Of a stretch of 64,000 nucleotides of DNA, positions 1 to 8,071 are shown piece after piece. The stretch's first letter is position 1; the number at the start of each line of letters is the position of its first letter. The translations under genes were made by a program, and so were the position numbers. The notes beneath the pieces were generated by a model. That model worked only from the letters and a program-made list of their open reading frames with translations. It did not search any database and had not been told where the DNA came from. The DNA comes from Kineococcus sp. NBC_00420. Lineage in GTDB: Bacteria > Actinomycetota > Actinomycetes > Actinomycetales > Kineococcaceae. The stretch is taken from contig NZ_CP107930.1 of NCBI RefSeq assembly GCF_036021035.1, positions 5,232,006 to 5,296,005 on the forward strand. The letters run 5' to 3'.

Positions 1-408
1 GAGCACACCTCGCGGCTGCTGCCGGGCAGCGCCGACGCCCTCGGCTGGCAGATCGGCTCGAAGGGGTTCCGGATCGTCCTCTCCGCCGGGCTCCCGCAGG
101 TCCTGCGCGCCCACGTCGGCGACGACGTCCGCGCCTTCCTGCACCCCCACGGCGGGGTCGCCGACGTCGACGAGTGGGTGGTGCACCCGGGTGGCCCGAA
201 GGTCCTCGACGCCGTCGTGGCGGCCCTGGACCTGCCCGCCGACGCCCTCGACGCGAGCCGGGCGGCGTTGCGCGCCAGCGGGAACCTCTCCAGCTCCGCG
301 GTGCTGCACGTCCTCGCCGGCACCGAGCGCGTCCCCGGGCGACGGGCCCTCGTCCTGGGCGTCGGACCCGGCGTCAGCACCGAGACCCTGCTGCTGGAGG
401 CCCGGTGA
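1..408 (+). CDS. Type III polyketide synthase, C-terminal part (cut by window edge)
   Basis: The frame is open from base 1 to a TGA at 406-408, giving the last 135 residues of a chalcone/stilbene synthase-like enzyme. These enzymes extend an acyl-CoA starter with malonyl-CoA using a Cys-His-Asn triad. The His motif (WVVHPGGPKVLDAV, about residue 60) and the Asn motif (SGNLSSSAVLHVL, about residue 92) are both visible, as is the closing glycine-rich G-x-G-P-G loop (LGVGPGVSTETLLL). The catalytic Cys lies outside the window. The stop overlaps the GTG of the next gene (GTGA at 405-408), so the two are translationally coupled, the usual arrangement for type III PKS with a membrane methyltransferase in actinomycetes. 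The product is unknown; alkylresorcinol- or pyrone-type lipids are possible. Confidence 0.93.
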   Translation, partial: EHTSRLLPGSADALGWQIGSKGFRIVLSAGLPQVLRAHVGDDVRAFLHPHGGVADVDEWVVHPGGPKVLDAVVAALDLPADALDASRAALRASGNLSSSAVLHVLAGTERVPGRRALVLGVGPGVSTETLLLEAR

Positions 409-965
409 GCACCTGGCTCTTCGCCGCCCTCGTCCTGGCGACGGGGTTCGAGCGCATCGCGGAACTCGTCGTGTCCACCCGCCACGCCCGGTGGTCCTTC
501 GCGCGGGGCGGCGTCGAGTCCGGCCGTGGCCACTTCCCGCCCATGGTCGTCCTGCACACCGGGCTGCTGCTGGCCTGCCTGGTCGAGGTCCTCGCCGCCG
601 ACCGGCCCTTCGTCCCCGCCCTCGGCTGGCCGATGCTGGTCCTCGTCCTGGCCGCGCAGGGCCTGCGCTGGTGGTGCATCACGGCGCTGGGGCCGCAGTG
701 GAACACCCGGGTCATCGTCGTCCCCGGTCTCACCCTGGTCGCCCGGGGTCCCTACCGGTGGCTGCGCCACCCCAACTACGTCGTCGTCGTGCTCGAGGGG
801 TTCGCGCTGCCGCTGGTGCACACGGCGTGGGTCACGGCGCTCGCCTTCACCGTCCTCAACGCGGTGCTGCTGCTGGGGTTCCGGCTGCCGGCCGAGAACC
901 GCGCGCTCGCGGCCCTGTCGCGGCCGTCGACGCTGCCGCAGCGATCAGGCACAGCGCCCCGCTGA
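405..965 (+). CDS. Isoprenylcysteine carboxyl methyltransferase (ICMT)-family membrane protein
   Basis: The protein has 186 residues, mostly hydrophobic, with four to five predicted membrane segments. The C-terminal half carries the family signature GPYRWLRHPNYVVVVLEG followed by PAENRAL, the S-adenosylmethionine-binding and catalytic part of ICMT-like enzymes. The GTG at 405 overlaps the stop of the type III PKS, so it probably methylates or otherwise modifies the PKS product; that is inferred from context. The last 110 bases overlap tail-to-tail with the MFS gene on the other strand, so one of the two C-terminal tails may be functionally unimportant. An FAD-dependent oxidoreductase that often completes such clusters is not present downstream. 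Confidence 0.85.
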   Translation: MSTWLFAALVLATGFERIAELVVSTRHARWSFARGGVESGRGHFPPMVVLHTGLLLACLVEVLAADRPFVPALGWPMLVLVLAAQGLRWWCITALGPQWNTRVIVVPGLTLVARGPYRWLRHPNYVVVVLEGFALPLVHTAWVTALAFTVLNAVLLLGFRLPAENRALAALSRPSTLPQRSGTAPR

Positions 966-2142
966 CCAGGAACGCGCCGCGGTAGTCACCGGTCTCGTCG
1001 CGCACCACACCGGCGACGAAGGCCATGACCGCCGCGCCGAGCTGGTGGGAGGCGAAGACCCAGCCGAAGACGACCGGACCCGCGTCGCCGAAGTGCTTGC
1101 GCGCCAACGCGATCGTCGGCGGTACGGTGGCGATCCAGTCGAGTCCGTAGAACACCACGAACACCCACGTCGCCGGCTGCACCCCCGGCGAGAGCACGCT
1201 CGGCAGCAGCAGCAGCGACACCCCGCGCAGCGCGTAGTAGGCCAGCAGCAGGAACCGGGGGTCGACCCGGTCGGTCAGCCACCCCGACGCGATCGTCCCC
1301 GCCACGTCGAAGAGCCCGACGAGGGCCAGCAGCGACGCGGCCGTCGTCGCCGGCATCCCGTGGTCGTGGGCGGCGGAGACGAAGTGCGTGCCGATCAGGC
1401 CGTTCGTCGACGCCCCGCAGATCGCGAATCCCAGCGCGAGGAACCAGAACGCCCGGGAACGCACGGCGACCCGCAGCGCGCCCAGCGCCCCCAGCGGTCG
1501 CACCGGGACGTCGACCGCGCTCGTCCCGCCGTAGGGCAGGACGCCCCGGGCAGCGGGGAACTCGTGCAGGCGCAGCACCACCAGCGGGACCACGACCAGC
1601 GCCACCGCCGCGATGACCAGGCACGGGGTGCGCCAGCCGTGGGCCTGCGCCAGGCGCGCCACCAGCGGCAGGAACACCAGCTGACCCGCCGAGGCCGCCG
1701 CGGCGAGCAATCCCGTCACCAGACCTCGGCGCAGCACGAACCAGCGGCCCACGACCGTCGCCGCCAACGACATCGCCATCGCCCCCGTGCCGAGACCGAC
1801 GAGGACACCCCACGTCGCCACCAGCTGCCAGCGGGCCTCGACGAAGGCCGACCCCGCTGATCCCGCCGCGACCAGCAGCAACGCGACCGCGACGACACGC
1901 TGCACCCCGAAGCGCTGCATCAGCGCCGCCGCGAACGGGGCGATGAGGCCGTAGAGGACGAGGTTCACGCTGACCGCGGCCGAGATCGACGCCGTCGACC
2001 AGCCGAACTCCGCGGAGATCGGGTCGATGAGGGTCGCCGGGACGGAGCGGAAGGCACCGGCGGCCAGCAACGTCGCGAAGGTGACGGCGGCGACGGTCCA
2101 GGCCGGGTGGACCCGGCGCGTGGGGGAGGTGGTGGTGCTCAC
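856..2142 (-). CDS. MFS transporter, monocarboxylate/oxalate-formate antiporter-like
   Basis: About 428 residues with twelve predicted membrane helices in two halves. The loop-2/3 signature is weak, but the SVNLVLYGLIAPFAAALMQRFG and ASGWLTDRVDPR segments are typical of the MCT/OFA branch of the major facilitator superfamily. The substrate cannot be read from sequence; small organic acids are the family norm. I chose GTG 2142 because the residue stretch before it (from 2214) is polar and low-complexity and because a CACGAT -10-like hexamer lies six bases upstream (2149-2154). The C-terminus overlaps the ICMT gene by 110 bases in antisense orientation. There are no operon partners. Confidence 0.85.
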   Translation of the reverse strand: MSTTTSPTRRVHPAWTVAAVTFATLLAAGAFRSVPATLIDPISAEFGWSTASISAAVSVNLVLYGLIAPFAAALMQRFGVQRVVAVALLLVAAGSAGSAFVEARWQLVATWGVLVGLGTGAMAMSLAATVVGRWFVLRRGLVTGLLAAAASAGQLVFLPLVARLAQAHGWRTPCLVIAAVALVVVPLVVLRLHEFPAARGVLPYGGTSAVDVPVRPLGALGALRVAVRSRAFWFLALGFAICGASTNGLIGTHFVSAAHDHGMPATTAASLLALVGLFDVAGTIASGWLTDRVDPRFLLLAYYALRGVSLLLLPSVLSPGVQPATWVFVVFYGLDWIATVPPTIALARKHFGDAGPVVFGWVFASHQLGAAVMAFVAGVVRDETGDYRGAFLVSGALCLIAAAASTAATGPRARGSRPAAGTPAAAPR

Positions 2143-2225
2143 CCCGCCATCGTGGCCGAGCCCCCGGCTCGCCGTGCGTGCCGTGCAGGACAGATCCCGC
2201 TCGGATCCGGCCACGGGTCGGTGGG

Positions 2226-3056
2226 TCAGGGACGGGCCGGTTCGGTGTGGGCGTTCACGGCCGCGACCAGCGCGCGGCGGGCGACCCCGGCGACCTCGCG
2301 CAGCGCCTGCGCCCGTGACGTCGCCTCCAGGCTGGTGATGGCGGCCCCGTCGTCCTCGGTGGCCAGGTCGACGATCGCGAGGACCCGCGCGGCGGTCTGC
2401 AGGACCCGCATCGCCCGCGGGGAGGTGTCGGCGGGGACGGCGTCGCGGGCCAGGCCCCCGTCGCGCACCGCGGCGATCCGGTCCGCGGCGTCCTCGCGCC
2501 AGCGCGCCACGTCCAGGGTCGCCAGCGCCTGGGTCGCGGTGGCCAACGCGACCCGCAGCTCACGTTCGGACTCCGCGACGCTGGAACTCTCCGGGGCCCG
2601 GCGCGGTGCGGCACCGAGCACGGTCCAGGTGACCAGGGCCCCCGGCTCCCAGACCGACCCGAACTCGGTGACCTCCGGGACCAGGGCCCAGCGCGTGTCG
2701 TGCCCGCCGAGCTCGGCGACGACGCACTCACCGACCTCGAGGGCGGTGACGTTCACGGCGGCCGGCCCGGGCAGACCGCGGGGGTCCCCGGGCACGGGCA
2801 GCGCCAGCAGCAACCGGCCCCCGCCCGGTGCGGCGTGGGCGCACTCGGCCAGCGCCGCCAGCAGGGTCGTCACGTCGTCGGGGGTCCCGCCCGCGCCGGG
2901 CAGCCCGGGCAGGGTGGGCGCGGACTCCGCGAAGGAGACCGTGTGGGGTTCGTCGTCGCGCACGACCGCGGCGACCGCGGACTCCAGCGAGGCGTTCGCG
3001 CTCAGCACACCCGTTCCCCAGGCGGCCAACCGCGCGGAGCGGGGCAGGTCCAGCAC
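2226..3056 (-). CDS. Hypothetical protein of unknown function
   Basis: A 276-residue soluble protein that I cannot assign to a named family. The N-terminal two thirds alternate short hydrophobic strands with Gly/Pro loops; the last third (from about residue 150) is helical and rich in Ala, Arg and Glu. There is no signal peptide or membrane segment. Coding potential is strong (third positions nearly all G or C). The GTG at 3054-3056 is preceded, after exactly six bases, by TAGGCT (3063-3068 on this strand), a good -10 for a leaderless transcript. The gene is divergent from the ABC ATPase at 3115, an arrangement common for conserved actinobacterial proteins. The function is unknown. Confidence 0.72.
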   Translation of the reverse strand: MLDLPRSARLAAWGTGVLSANASLESAVAAVVRDDEPHTVSFAESAPTLPGLPGAGGTPDDVTTLLAALAECAHAAPGGGRLLLALPVPGDPRGLPGPAAVNVTALEVGECVVAELGGHDTRWALVPEVTEFGSVWEPGALVTWTVLGAAPRRAPESSSVAESERELRVALATATQALATLDVARWREDAADRIAAVRDGGLARDAVPADTSPRAMRVLQTAARVLAIVDLATEDDGAAITSLEATSRAQALREVAGVARRALVAAVNAHTEPARP

Positions 3057-3062
3057 GCCGGA

Positions 3063-3107
3063 AGCCTACGACCCGCGCGGGCCCGCTCCCACCTGGGTCG
3101 TTAGGGT
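3063..3107. promoter_or_regulatory. Divergent leaderless promoters for the 3056 and 3115 genes
   Basis: Two -10 hexamers point away from each other in a 58-base gap. TAGGCT on the minus strand (3063-3068) lies six bases before the GTG at 3056. TAGGGT on the plus strand (3102-3107) lies seven bases before the ATG at 3115. Neither gene has a Shine-Dalgarno sequence, so both mRNAs probably begin at the start codon. No clear -35 is visible. Confidence 0.6.
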
Positions 3108-3114
3108 CGCCCGC

Positions 3115-3921
3115 ATGACCAGCGACACCAGCCGAGTCCCAGCGTCGGTGCTGGACCTGTCCGCGGTGACCGTCCGGCGCGGGACCAGCGTCCTGCTGGA
3201 CGCCGTCGACCTCGCCGTGGAGGAGGGTGAACGCTGGGTCGTCCTGGGCCCCAACGGTGCGGGGAAGTCGACCCTGCTCTCCCTCGCCGCCGGTCGGTTG
3301 TTCCCCACCTCGGGGACCGTCGGCATCCTCGGTGAGACCCTCGGCCGCGTCGACGTCTTCGAGCTGCGCCCGCGCATCGGCCTGGCCAGCACGGCGCTCG
3401 GCAACTCCGTCCCCGGACAGGAACGCGTCCGCGACGTCGTCGTCACCGCCGCCTACGGCGTCACCGGCCGCTGGCGCGAGGAGTACGACCCCGACGACGA
3501 GGCCCGCGCGCAGGAACTCCTCGCCCTGCTCGGCGTCGCCCACCTCGCCGACCGCGCCTTCGCCACCCTCAGCGACGGTGAACGCAAGCGCACCCAGATC
3601 GCCCGCGCCCTCATGACCGACCCCGAGCTGCTGCTGCTCGACGAACCGGCCGGCGGGCTCGACCTCGGCGGCCGGGAGGACCTGCTGCGCCGCCTCACCG
3701 CCCTCGCCGGTGACCCCGCGGCCCCCACGACGGTGCTGGTCACCCACCACGTCGAGGAGATCCCCGTCGGGACCACCCACGCGCTGCTGCTGCGCGAGGG
3801 GGCCCGGGTCGCGGGCGGTCCCGTCGAGGACGTCCTCACCTCCGCGACGCTGTCGCAGACCTTCGGGCTCGCCCTCGACGTCGAGCACCGCGACGGCAGG
3901 TTCTCCGCCCGGGCGCTGTGA
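3115..3921 (+). CDS. ABC transporter ATP-binding protein
   Basis: A 268-residue nucleotide-binding subunit. Walker A is GPNGAGKS (about residue 46), the signature is LSDGERKRTQIARAL, Walker B is LLLLDEPAGGLD, and a switch histidine follows in VTHHVEE. The signature departs from the usual LSGGQ (LSDGE), which is typical of the stand-alone YlmA/ModF-like group. No permease lies next to it, so either the partner is elsewhere or the protein acts alone. The ATG at 3115 is supported by the TAGGGT -10 box seven bases upstream, which makes the mRNA leaderless. It converges on the PdxH-like gene with an 11-base gap. Confidence 0.9.
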   Translation: MTSDTSRVPASVLDLSAVTVRRGTSVLLDAVDLAVEEGERWVVLGPNGAGKSTLLSLAAGRLFPTSGTVGILGETLGRVDVFELRPRIGLASTALGNSVPGQERVRDVVVTAAYGVTGRWREEYDPDDEARAQELLALLGVAHLADRAFATLSDGERKRTQIARALMTDPELLLLDEPAGGLDLGGREDLLRRLTALAGDPAAPTTVLVTHHVEEIPVGTTHALLLREGARVAGGPVEDVLTSATLSQTFGLALDVEHRDGRFSARAL

Positions 3922-3931
3922 GACCGCCCGC

Positions 3932-4603
3932 TCAGGGGCGCAGGAGTTCCGTGGCGTAGCCGGACTCGTCGCGGGAGTAGCGCAGACGGACGTGGTGACC
4001 GTCGCGGGCGGCCTGGAAGAACTCCATCCGACCCGCGTCGACCCCCCACAACCGCCACGTCGGGGCCGCGACCGGCCCCGCGCCCTCGAGCTCCAGCAGC
4101 TCCGTCGGGTCCCCCAGGGCGTTGGAGAGCCACTCCTCGTCGTGCAGCGGTCCGCTCTGGCGGTCCACCAGCAGCTCGGCGCGTTCGTGGGCGCTGAGGC
4201 GTTCGAACGCCGCCGCCGTGCGCGCCTCCCCGGCGGGGCGGACCGTGCCGCGCACCCGCACCTGACGACCCTGCAGCGGCCAGTGGAAGACCAGTGCCGC
4301 CACCGGGACCCGGCCCAGCTGCTTGCCCTTGGGGCTCGACTCGCTCGCCGCGACCCAGAACGCCGCGTCGTCGACGTCCTCCAGGACGGTGACCCGCGCG
4401 TCGGGGCGGCCCGCCGCGTCGACCGTCGCCAGCGTCATCACGTGCGGCGCGGGCGCACCGGAGTCCACCGCCTCGCGCAGCCACCGCACGAACAGCTCGA
4501 CGGGATCCGCCGGGGCGGTGTCGGGGTCGAAGACCGGTCCCTGCGGTTCCGGCCAGGCCAACCCGGCCAGGAAGTGTCGAAGGTCCGCGCCACCCGAGCT
4601 CAC
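3932..4603 (-). CDS. Pyridoxamine 5'-phosphate oxidase-family flavoenzyme (PdxH-like)
   Basis: A 223-residue FMN-binding split-barrel protein. The N-terminal half holds the FMN site pattern (PHVMTLATVDAAGRPDARVT and WVAASESSPKGKQL), followed by ALVFHWPLQGRQVRVRG. The C-terminal dimerisation segment contains W-x-L-W-G and a final R-x-R-Y stretch. Order and length match pyridoxine/pyridoxamine phosphate oxidases, which make pyridoxal phosphate. The terminal motif is less conserved than in E. coli PdxH, so a paralogous flavin enzyme with another substrate is possible. GTG 4603 follows TACCGT (4610-4615, minus strand) by six bases, so the transcript is probably leaderless. Confidence 0.82.
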   Translation of the reverse strand: MSSGGADLRHFLAGLAWPEPQGPVFDPDTAPADPVELFVRWLREAVDSGAPAPHVMTLATVDAAGRPDARVTVLEDVDDAAFWVAASESSPKGKQLGRVPVAALVFHWPLQGRQVRVRGTVRPAGEARTAAAFERLSAHERAELLVDRQSGPLHDEEWLSNALGDPTELLELEGAGPVAAPTWRLWGVDAGRMEFFQAARDGHHVRLRYSRDESGYATELLRP

Positions 4604-4633
4604 CCCGCGACGGTACCCGCACCCCGGGGCCCT

Positions 4634-5440
4634 TCACGGACCCACGTCCCACAACGCCCGGTAGTAGTCGGTACGCACCGGGTCCGGGTCCACCCCGTAG
4701 GCCGCCAGGAACGTCGCGTCCCAGCCCGGCCCGTAGTTCCAGCCCAGGCTCATCGTCGCCACCGCCAGGTCCGCCCACCGGTCCGCCACCCCCAGCCCAC
4801 CCAGGTCCACGTGCGCCACCGCCTCCCCGGAGTCCTCGGCCAGCAACGTGTTCGGCGCGCACGCGTCGCCGTGGCAGACCACGAGGCGGTCCACCGGCGG
4901 CGGATGCTGCAACCCGCTGACGTCGCCCACGGCACGCGCCAGCCGGTGGGGGACACCCCAGTCGAAGGGGCACTGCGCCACGGGCAGGGCCTCGTGGAGT
5001 CGACGCAGACCCCGCCCCAGCGAGACCACCGCCACCTCCGGGCGCGCCCGCCAGTCCGGGTCGACCGCCGTGCGCCCCGGCAGCCCCCGCGTCACCAGCC
5101 ACTCCCCGTCCGCGCCCGAGCCGTGCTCCAGCACCTCCGGCACCGCCAGCCACCGGATCGCCCACCGCGCCCGCTGCGCCTCCGCCGCCAGGTGCCCGCC
5201 CATCCGCGCGGGTGCCCACTTGCAGAACACCGCCGACCCCTGCAGCGGGAAGGTGATGCCGCCCGCCGCGTTCACCCACACCGCCGGCAGTTCCCGCGCC
5301 CCCGCCGGCGCCCCCCAGCGGCCCACCACCTCCCGCAACGGCTCCGGCACCGGAACCGGCCCGACCGGCACCTGGACCCCGCGCCACGACTCCCCGGACG
5401 ATTCCTCGCACGACTCCCGAGACGGTTCCCGCTCACCCAC
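4634..5440 (-). CDS. Aminoglycoside 3'-phosphotransferase-like kinase, APH(3') family
   Basis: A 268-residue small-molecule kinase. The catalytic loop is VCHGDACAPNTLL and the metal-binding segment is AHVDLGGLGVADRWADLA. Both resemble the CHGDACLPN and DCGRLGVADRYQD segments of APH(3') enzymes far more than generic choline or fructosamine kinases. An N-terminal ATP-binding lysine (VFCKWAP) is present. Length matches the family (about 265). The likely reaction is ATP-dependent O-phosphorylation of an aminoglycoside or related sugar, but intrinsic APH-like genes in actinomycetes often act on other substrates, so resistance is unproven. GTG 5440 lies six bases after TAGGGT (5447-5452, minus strand), giving a leaderless mRNA. 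There are no mobile elements nearby, so it looks resident. Confidence 0.85.
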   Translation of the reverse strand: MGEREPSRESCEESSGESWRGVQVPVGPVPVPEPLREVVGRWGAPAGARELPAVWVNAAGGITFPLQGSAVFCKWAPARMGGHLAAEAQRARWAIRWLAVPEVLEHGSGADGEWLVTRGLPGRTAVDPDWRARPEVAVVSLGRGLRRLHEALPVAQCPFDWGVPHRLARAVGDVSGLQHPPPVDRLVVCHGDACAPNTLLAEDSGEAVAHVDLGGLGVADRWADLAVATMSLGWNYGPGWDATFLAAYGVDPDPVRTDYYRALWDVGP

Positions 5441-5463
5441 ACGCCCACCCTAGGAACCCCGTC

Positions 5464-5487
5464 GAACCGTTTCCGGTGCTGTCTCGT
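5464..5487 (+). promoter_or_regulatory. Possible ECF-type autoregulatory promoter of the sigma factor gene
   Basis: GAACC at 5464-5468 and CGT at 5485-5487 are separated by 16 bases, resembling the GGAAC-N16-CGT pattern recognised by many ECF sigma factors. A second GGAACC lies at 5453-5458. Autoregulation is typical for such pairs, but a single match is weak evidence. Confidence 0.3.
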
Positions 5488-5523
5488 GGTGTCCTCGGAG
5501 AGAGCACGAGGAGGAGAGCAGCG

Positions 5524-6030
5524 ATGACCGATGCCGACGAGGAACTCGTGCGGGCCCTGCACGACGAGCACGCCGGTGCCCTGTGGGGCTACGTCGTCTC
5601 CCTCACCGGCGACCGCGTCAGCGCCCACGACGTCGTCCAGGAGACCCTCCTGCGCGCCTGGCGACACCCCGAGTCCCTCGACCCCGAACGCGGCTCCACC
5701 CGCGCCTGGCTCTTCACCGTCGCCCGCCGCCTCGTCATCGACGACTGGCGCTCGGCCCGCAACCGCCGCGAGAGCGTCCACGCCGAGGTCCCCGACCGCG
5801 TCGTCGTCGACGAGTCCGAACAGGTCCTCCAGCAGTGGGTCGTCGCCCAGGCCCTCACCCGCCTCTCCGCCGAGCACCGCGCCGTCCTGCGCGAGTGCTA
5901 CTTCCAGGGCCGCTCCGTCGCCGAGGCCTCCCGCGCCCTCGGCATCCCCGAGGGAACCGTGAAGTCACGCACCCACTACGCCCTGATGAACCTCAGACTG
6001 GCCCTGCAGGAGATGGGGGTGAGCCGCTGA
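5524..6030 (+). CDS. ECF-family RNA polymerase sigma factor
   Basis: A 168-residue group 4 sigma factor. Region 2 runs from about residue 8 to 80 (helix with DVVQETLLRAWRH, then GSTRAWLFTVARRLVIDDWR). Region 4 covers about residues 105-160 (LSAEHRAVLRECYFQGRSV and the helix-turn-helix GIPEGTVKSRTHYAL). There are no extra domains. ATG 5524 is chosen because AGGAGGAG lies five to twelve bases upstream, unlike the leaderless genes around it. The stop shares one base with the ATG of the anti-sigma gene (TGATG at 6028-6032), so the two are co-translated. It probably belongs with the SigK/SigL-like factors that pair with zinc-binding anti-sigmas; the signal it senses is unknown. Confidence 0.93.
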   Translation: MTDADEELVRALHDEHAGALWGYVVSLTGDRVSAHDVVQETLLRAWRHPESLDPERGSTRAWLFTVARRLVIDDWRSARNRRESVHAEVPDRVVVDESEQVLQQWVVAQALTRLSAEHRAVLRECYFQGRSVAEASRALGIPEGTVKSRTHYALMNLRLALQEMGVSR

Positions 6031-6779
6031 TGACCGGCCACCCCGCCTACGACGACGACGACTTCACCACCACCGCGGGTCCCTACGTCATCGGCGCCCT
6101 CTCCCCGGGCGAGCGCGCCGGGTTCGAGGCCCACCTGCGCACCTGCCCCGACTGCCGGCGCGCCGTCGAGGAACTCGCCGGACTCCCCGGACTGCTCTCC
6201 CGCACCCCCCGCGAGGTCGTCGACGCCCTCGGCGAGGACGACCCCGTCGCCGCCCTGCGCGAGCGCGGCCACGGCGAGGAAGCCGTCCCCGACACCGTCC
6301 TGCCCGCGCTGCTGCGCGCCGTGCGCCGGCACCGCACCACCCGCCGGGCGGCGCTCGCGGGCGGCCTCGCCGCGGCCGCGGCCCTCGTCTCCGCGCTCGT
6401 CTGGCGCGACGGCGACGAGGCCGGCCCGTCCACCCCCGTCGCGGGGGCGGCCCCCAGCGCCACCCGCGGCGACGTGCAGCAGATGGACCCGTTGCTGCCC
6501 GTGCCGATCACCGCCACCGTCCAGCTCACCGAGGTCGGCTGGGGCACCCGGGTCGACCTGGTGTGCGCCTACGCCCAGGCCGCGGCCGAGGACCCCTTCC
6601 CCTACGCGCTGGTCATCGCCGACGCCGCGGGCACCACCCAGCAGGTCGGGACCTGGACCGCGATCCCCGGCCGCGACGCCAGGCTGAGCGGTGCGACGTC
6701 GTGGACGCGGGCCCAGATCGCCAGGGTCGAGGTGCAGACGCTGAGCGGGACGGCCGTGCTGCGGCTCACGGAGACGTGA
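6030..6779 (+). CDS. Zinc-binding membrane anti-sigma factor
   Basis: A 249-residue protein. The N-terminal anti-sigma domain carries the ZAS motif H-x3-C-x2-C (HLRTCPDCRRAV, about residues 31-42). A hydrophobic segment near residue 115 (AALAGGLAAAAALVSALVW) is the single membrane helix. The extracytoplasmic C-terminal domain is the RskA/RslA-like beta-rich type ending in a short Thr-rich tail. It should hold the preceding sigma factor inactive at the membrane until an external stress triggers proteolysis. The start codon overlaps the sigma stop by one base. The 3' end overlaps the convergent lytic transglycosylase gene by 14 bases. Confidence 0.9.
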   Translation: MTGHPAYDDDDFTTTAGPYVIGALSPGERAGFEAHLRTCPDCRRAVEELAGLPGLLSRTPREVVDALGEDDPVAALRERGHGEEAVPDTVLPALLRAVRRHRTTRRAALAGGLAAAAALVSALVWRDGDEAGPSTPVAGAAPSATRGDVQQMDPLLPVPITATVQLTEVGWGTRVDLVCAYAQAAAEDPFPYALVIADAAGTTQQVGTWTAIPGRDARLSGATSWTRAQIARVEVQTLSGTAVLRLTET

Positions 6780-7881
6780 GGGAGGCGCTCCCGGTGAGCT
6801 CGTCGGCGATCCGCTGGACCATGGCGACGTACCAGTCGGCGTGGTTGTAGCGGAACAACGCGCCGGCCTCACCGTCGCGTCCCTGCCCACCGCCGTTGGC
6901 GCACAGGTACTTCGCGGCGCTGAACACCGCGTCGGCGGGGTCCTGGACGTCGATGCTCCCGTCGTCGTCACCGTCCACGCCGTAGCTGGCGAAGGTGGCG
7001 GGCATGAACTGCATGGGGCCCTGCGCACCGGCGGAACTCGGGCCGACGTTCACCCCGTGACCGCTCTCCACCTGACCCACCGCCGCCAGCAGTTCCGGGC
7101 GCATCCCCGCGCAGGTCGCCGCCGCGTGGCGGTAGAGGTCGTCGTAGTCGGCCGGGACGGTGCGCGCGTGCACCCCCTCGGCCGAGCTGGTGGCGGCGGC
7201 GTTCAGCGCCGCCGCGCGGGCCTGGGCGGCGGCCAGTGCGGCGGCCGCGTCCTCGGCGGCCTGCAGGGAGGCGGCCTCCGCGGTCAGGGCCTCCAGCCGC
7301 TGCTGCGCGCCGGTGAGGGCGTCGGTCATCGCGCTCACCTGCGCGGCGACGTCGCGCAGACCGGCGACCGCTGCGACGGCACCCCCGTCGGCCTGCTGGG
7401 CGTCCTCGCGGGCGGAGGCGGCCCGTGTCCGCGCCGCCGCGTCGACCGCGTCGTCGACGCGGCGGGCCGCGCTCAGGCCGGCCAGCGCCACCGTCGGGTC
7501 CGCCCCGTGGGTGAGCGACGTCAACAGCGCGAGCCCGCGACCGGCCCCGCCCACGACCCCGCCGTCGATGTAGATGGAGCGCACCCGCTGGGCGGTGCGG
7601 GAGCGGGCCGTGGCGGCGGCGCGCTCCTCGTGGTCGGCCTGCACCTGGGCCCCGATGCTCGAGCTCACCGCGCTCGCGACGTCGCTCCGCTGCCGGACGA
7701 GGGCCTCCTGGGCCGCGGTGACCCGCTCGCCGGCCCGCTGCACGGCCTGGGCGGCCGCGGCGGCCTCCTGACGCGCCTGCGCCGCCGTGCCGGGGTCGGC
7801 CAGGGCGGGGTTGGCGCCGGCGAGCCCACCGGCGCCGAGGCCGAGGACCAGCACCAGCGCGGAGAGTGATCGACGGTTCAC
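6766..7881 (-). CDS. Secreted lytic murein transglycosylase (coiled coil plus SLT domain)
   Basis: A 371-residue exported protein. The signal peptide is MNRRSLSALVLVLGLGAG followed by an Ala-rich cleavage region near residue 29. Residues 30-250 are Ala/Gln/Arg-rich heptad repeats forming a long coiled coil. The C-terminal third is a lytic transglycosylase fold: LAAVGQVESGHG supplies the catalytic Glu and GAQGPMQFMPATFASYG is the family signature; a DGDDDGS loop may bind calcium. It would cleave peptidoglycan glycan strands in the wall during growth or division. The GTG start at 7881 lacks a good ribosome site. Placement next to a sigma/anti-sigma pair is convergent, so co-regulation is not implied. 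Confidence 0.9.
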   Translation of the reverse strand: MNRRSLSALVLVLGLGAGGLAGANPALADPGTAAQARQEAAAAAQAVQRAGERVTAAQEALVRQRSDVASAVSSSIGAQVQADHEERAAATARSRTAQRVRSIYIDGGVVGGAGRGLALLTSLTHGADPTVALAGLSAARRVDDAVDAAARTRAASAREDAQQADGGAVAAVAGLRDVAAQVSAMTDALTGAQQRLEALTAEAASLQAAEDAAAALAAAQARAAALNAAATSSAEGVHARTVPADYDDLYRHAAATCAGMRPELLAAVGQVESGHGVNVGPSSAGAQGPMQFMPATFASYGVDGDDDGSIDVQDPADAVFSAAKYLCANGGGQGRDGEAGALFRYNHADWYVAMVQRIADELTGSASLTSP

Positions 7882-8071
7882 CCGGAGGTGATCGACGGCC
7901 CCCGGGTCGTTCTTGAGACCCGGACTTCATGAGCAACGTGTAGTCGAGCGGTCACCGCTATATGCTCCCTCGACGCGGCGACGGATCTGCACCATTCCCT
8001 CACGGGAAGGATTCGTTCACAGCGTGATGGGGTATCTGCCACCGAGAGTGATGGTTCAGGGAGGCGGCGCA
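7882..8071. other. 190-base divergent intergenic region (transglycosylase / EAL gene)
   Basis: This is one of the longer gaps in the window. A TATATGCT element (7959-7966) could serve as a -10 for the EAL gene, leaving an untranslated leader of about 100 bases. Within that leader TTCCC-TCAC-GGGAA (7995-8008) forms a small perfect hairpin, and GGGAGG at 8059-8064 is the ribosome site. I looked for c-di-GMP and c-di-AMP riboswitch cores and could not recognise one by eye. Confidence 0.4.

Noticed and set aside
5524-7881. Lytic transglycosylase as a member of the sigma/anti-sigma operon
   Set aside because: It is on the opposite strand and only overlaps by 14 bases at the 3' ends.
7882-8071. 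Possible cyclic dinucleotide riboswitch before the transglycosylase or the EAL gene
   Set aside because: Some actinobacterial wall hydrolases have c-di-AMP switches, but I could not find the conserved core by eye. A covariance-model search would decide.
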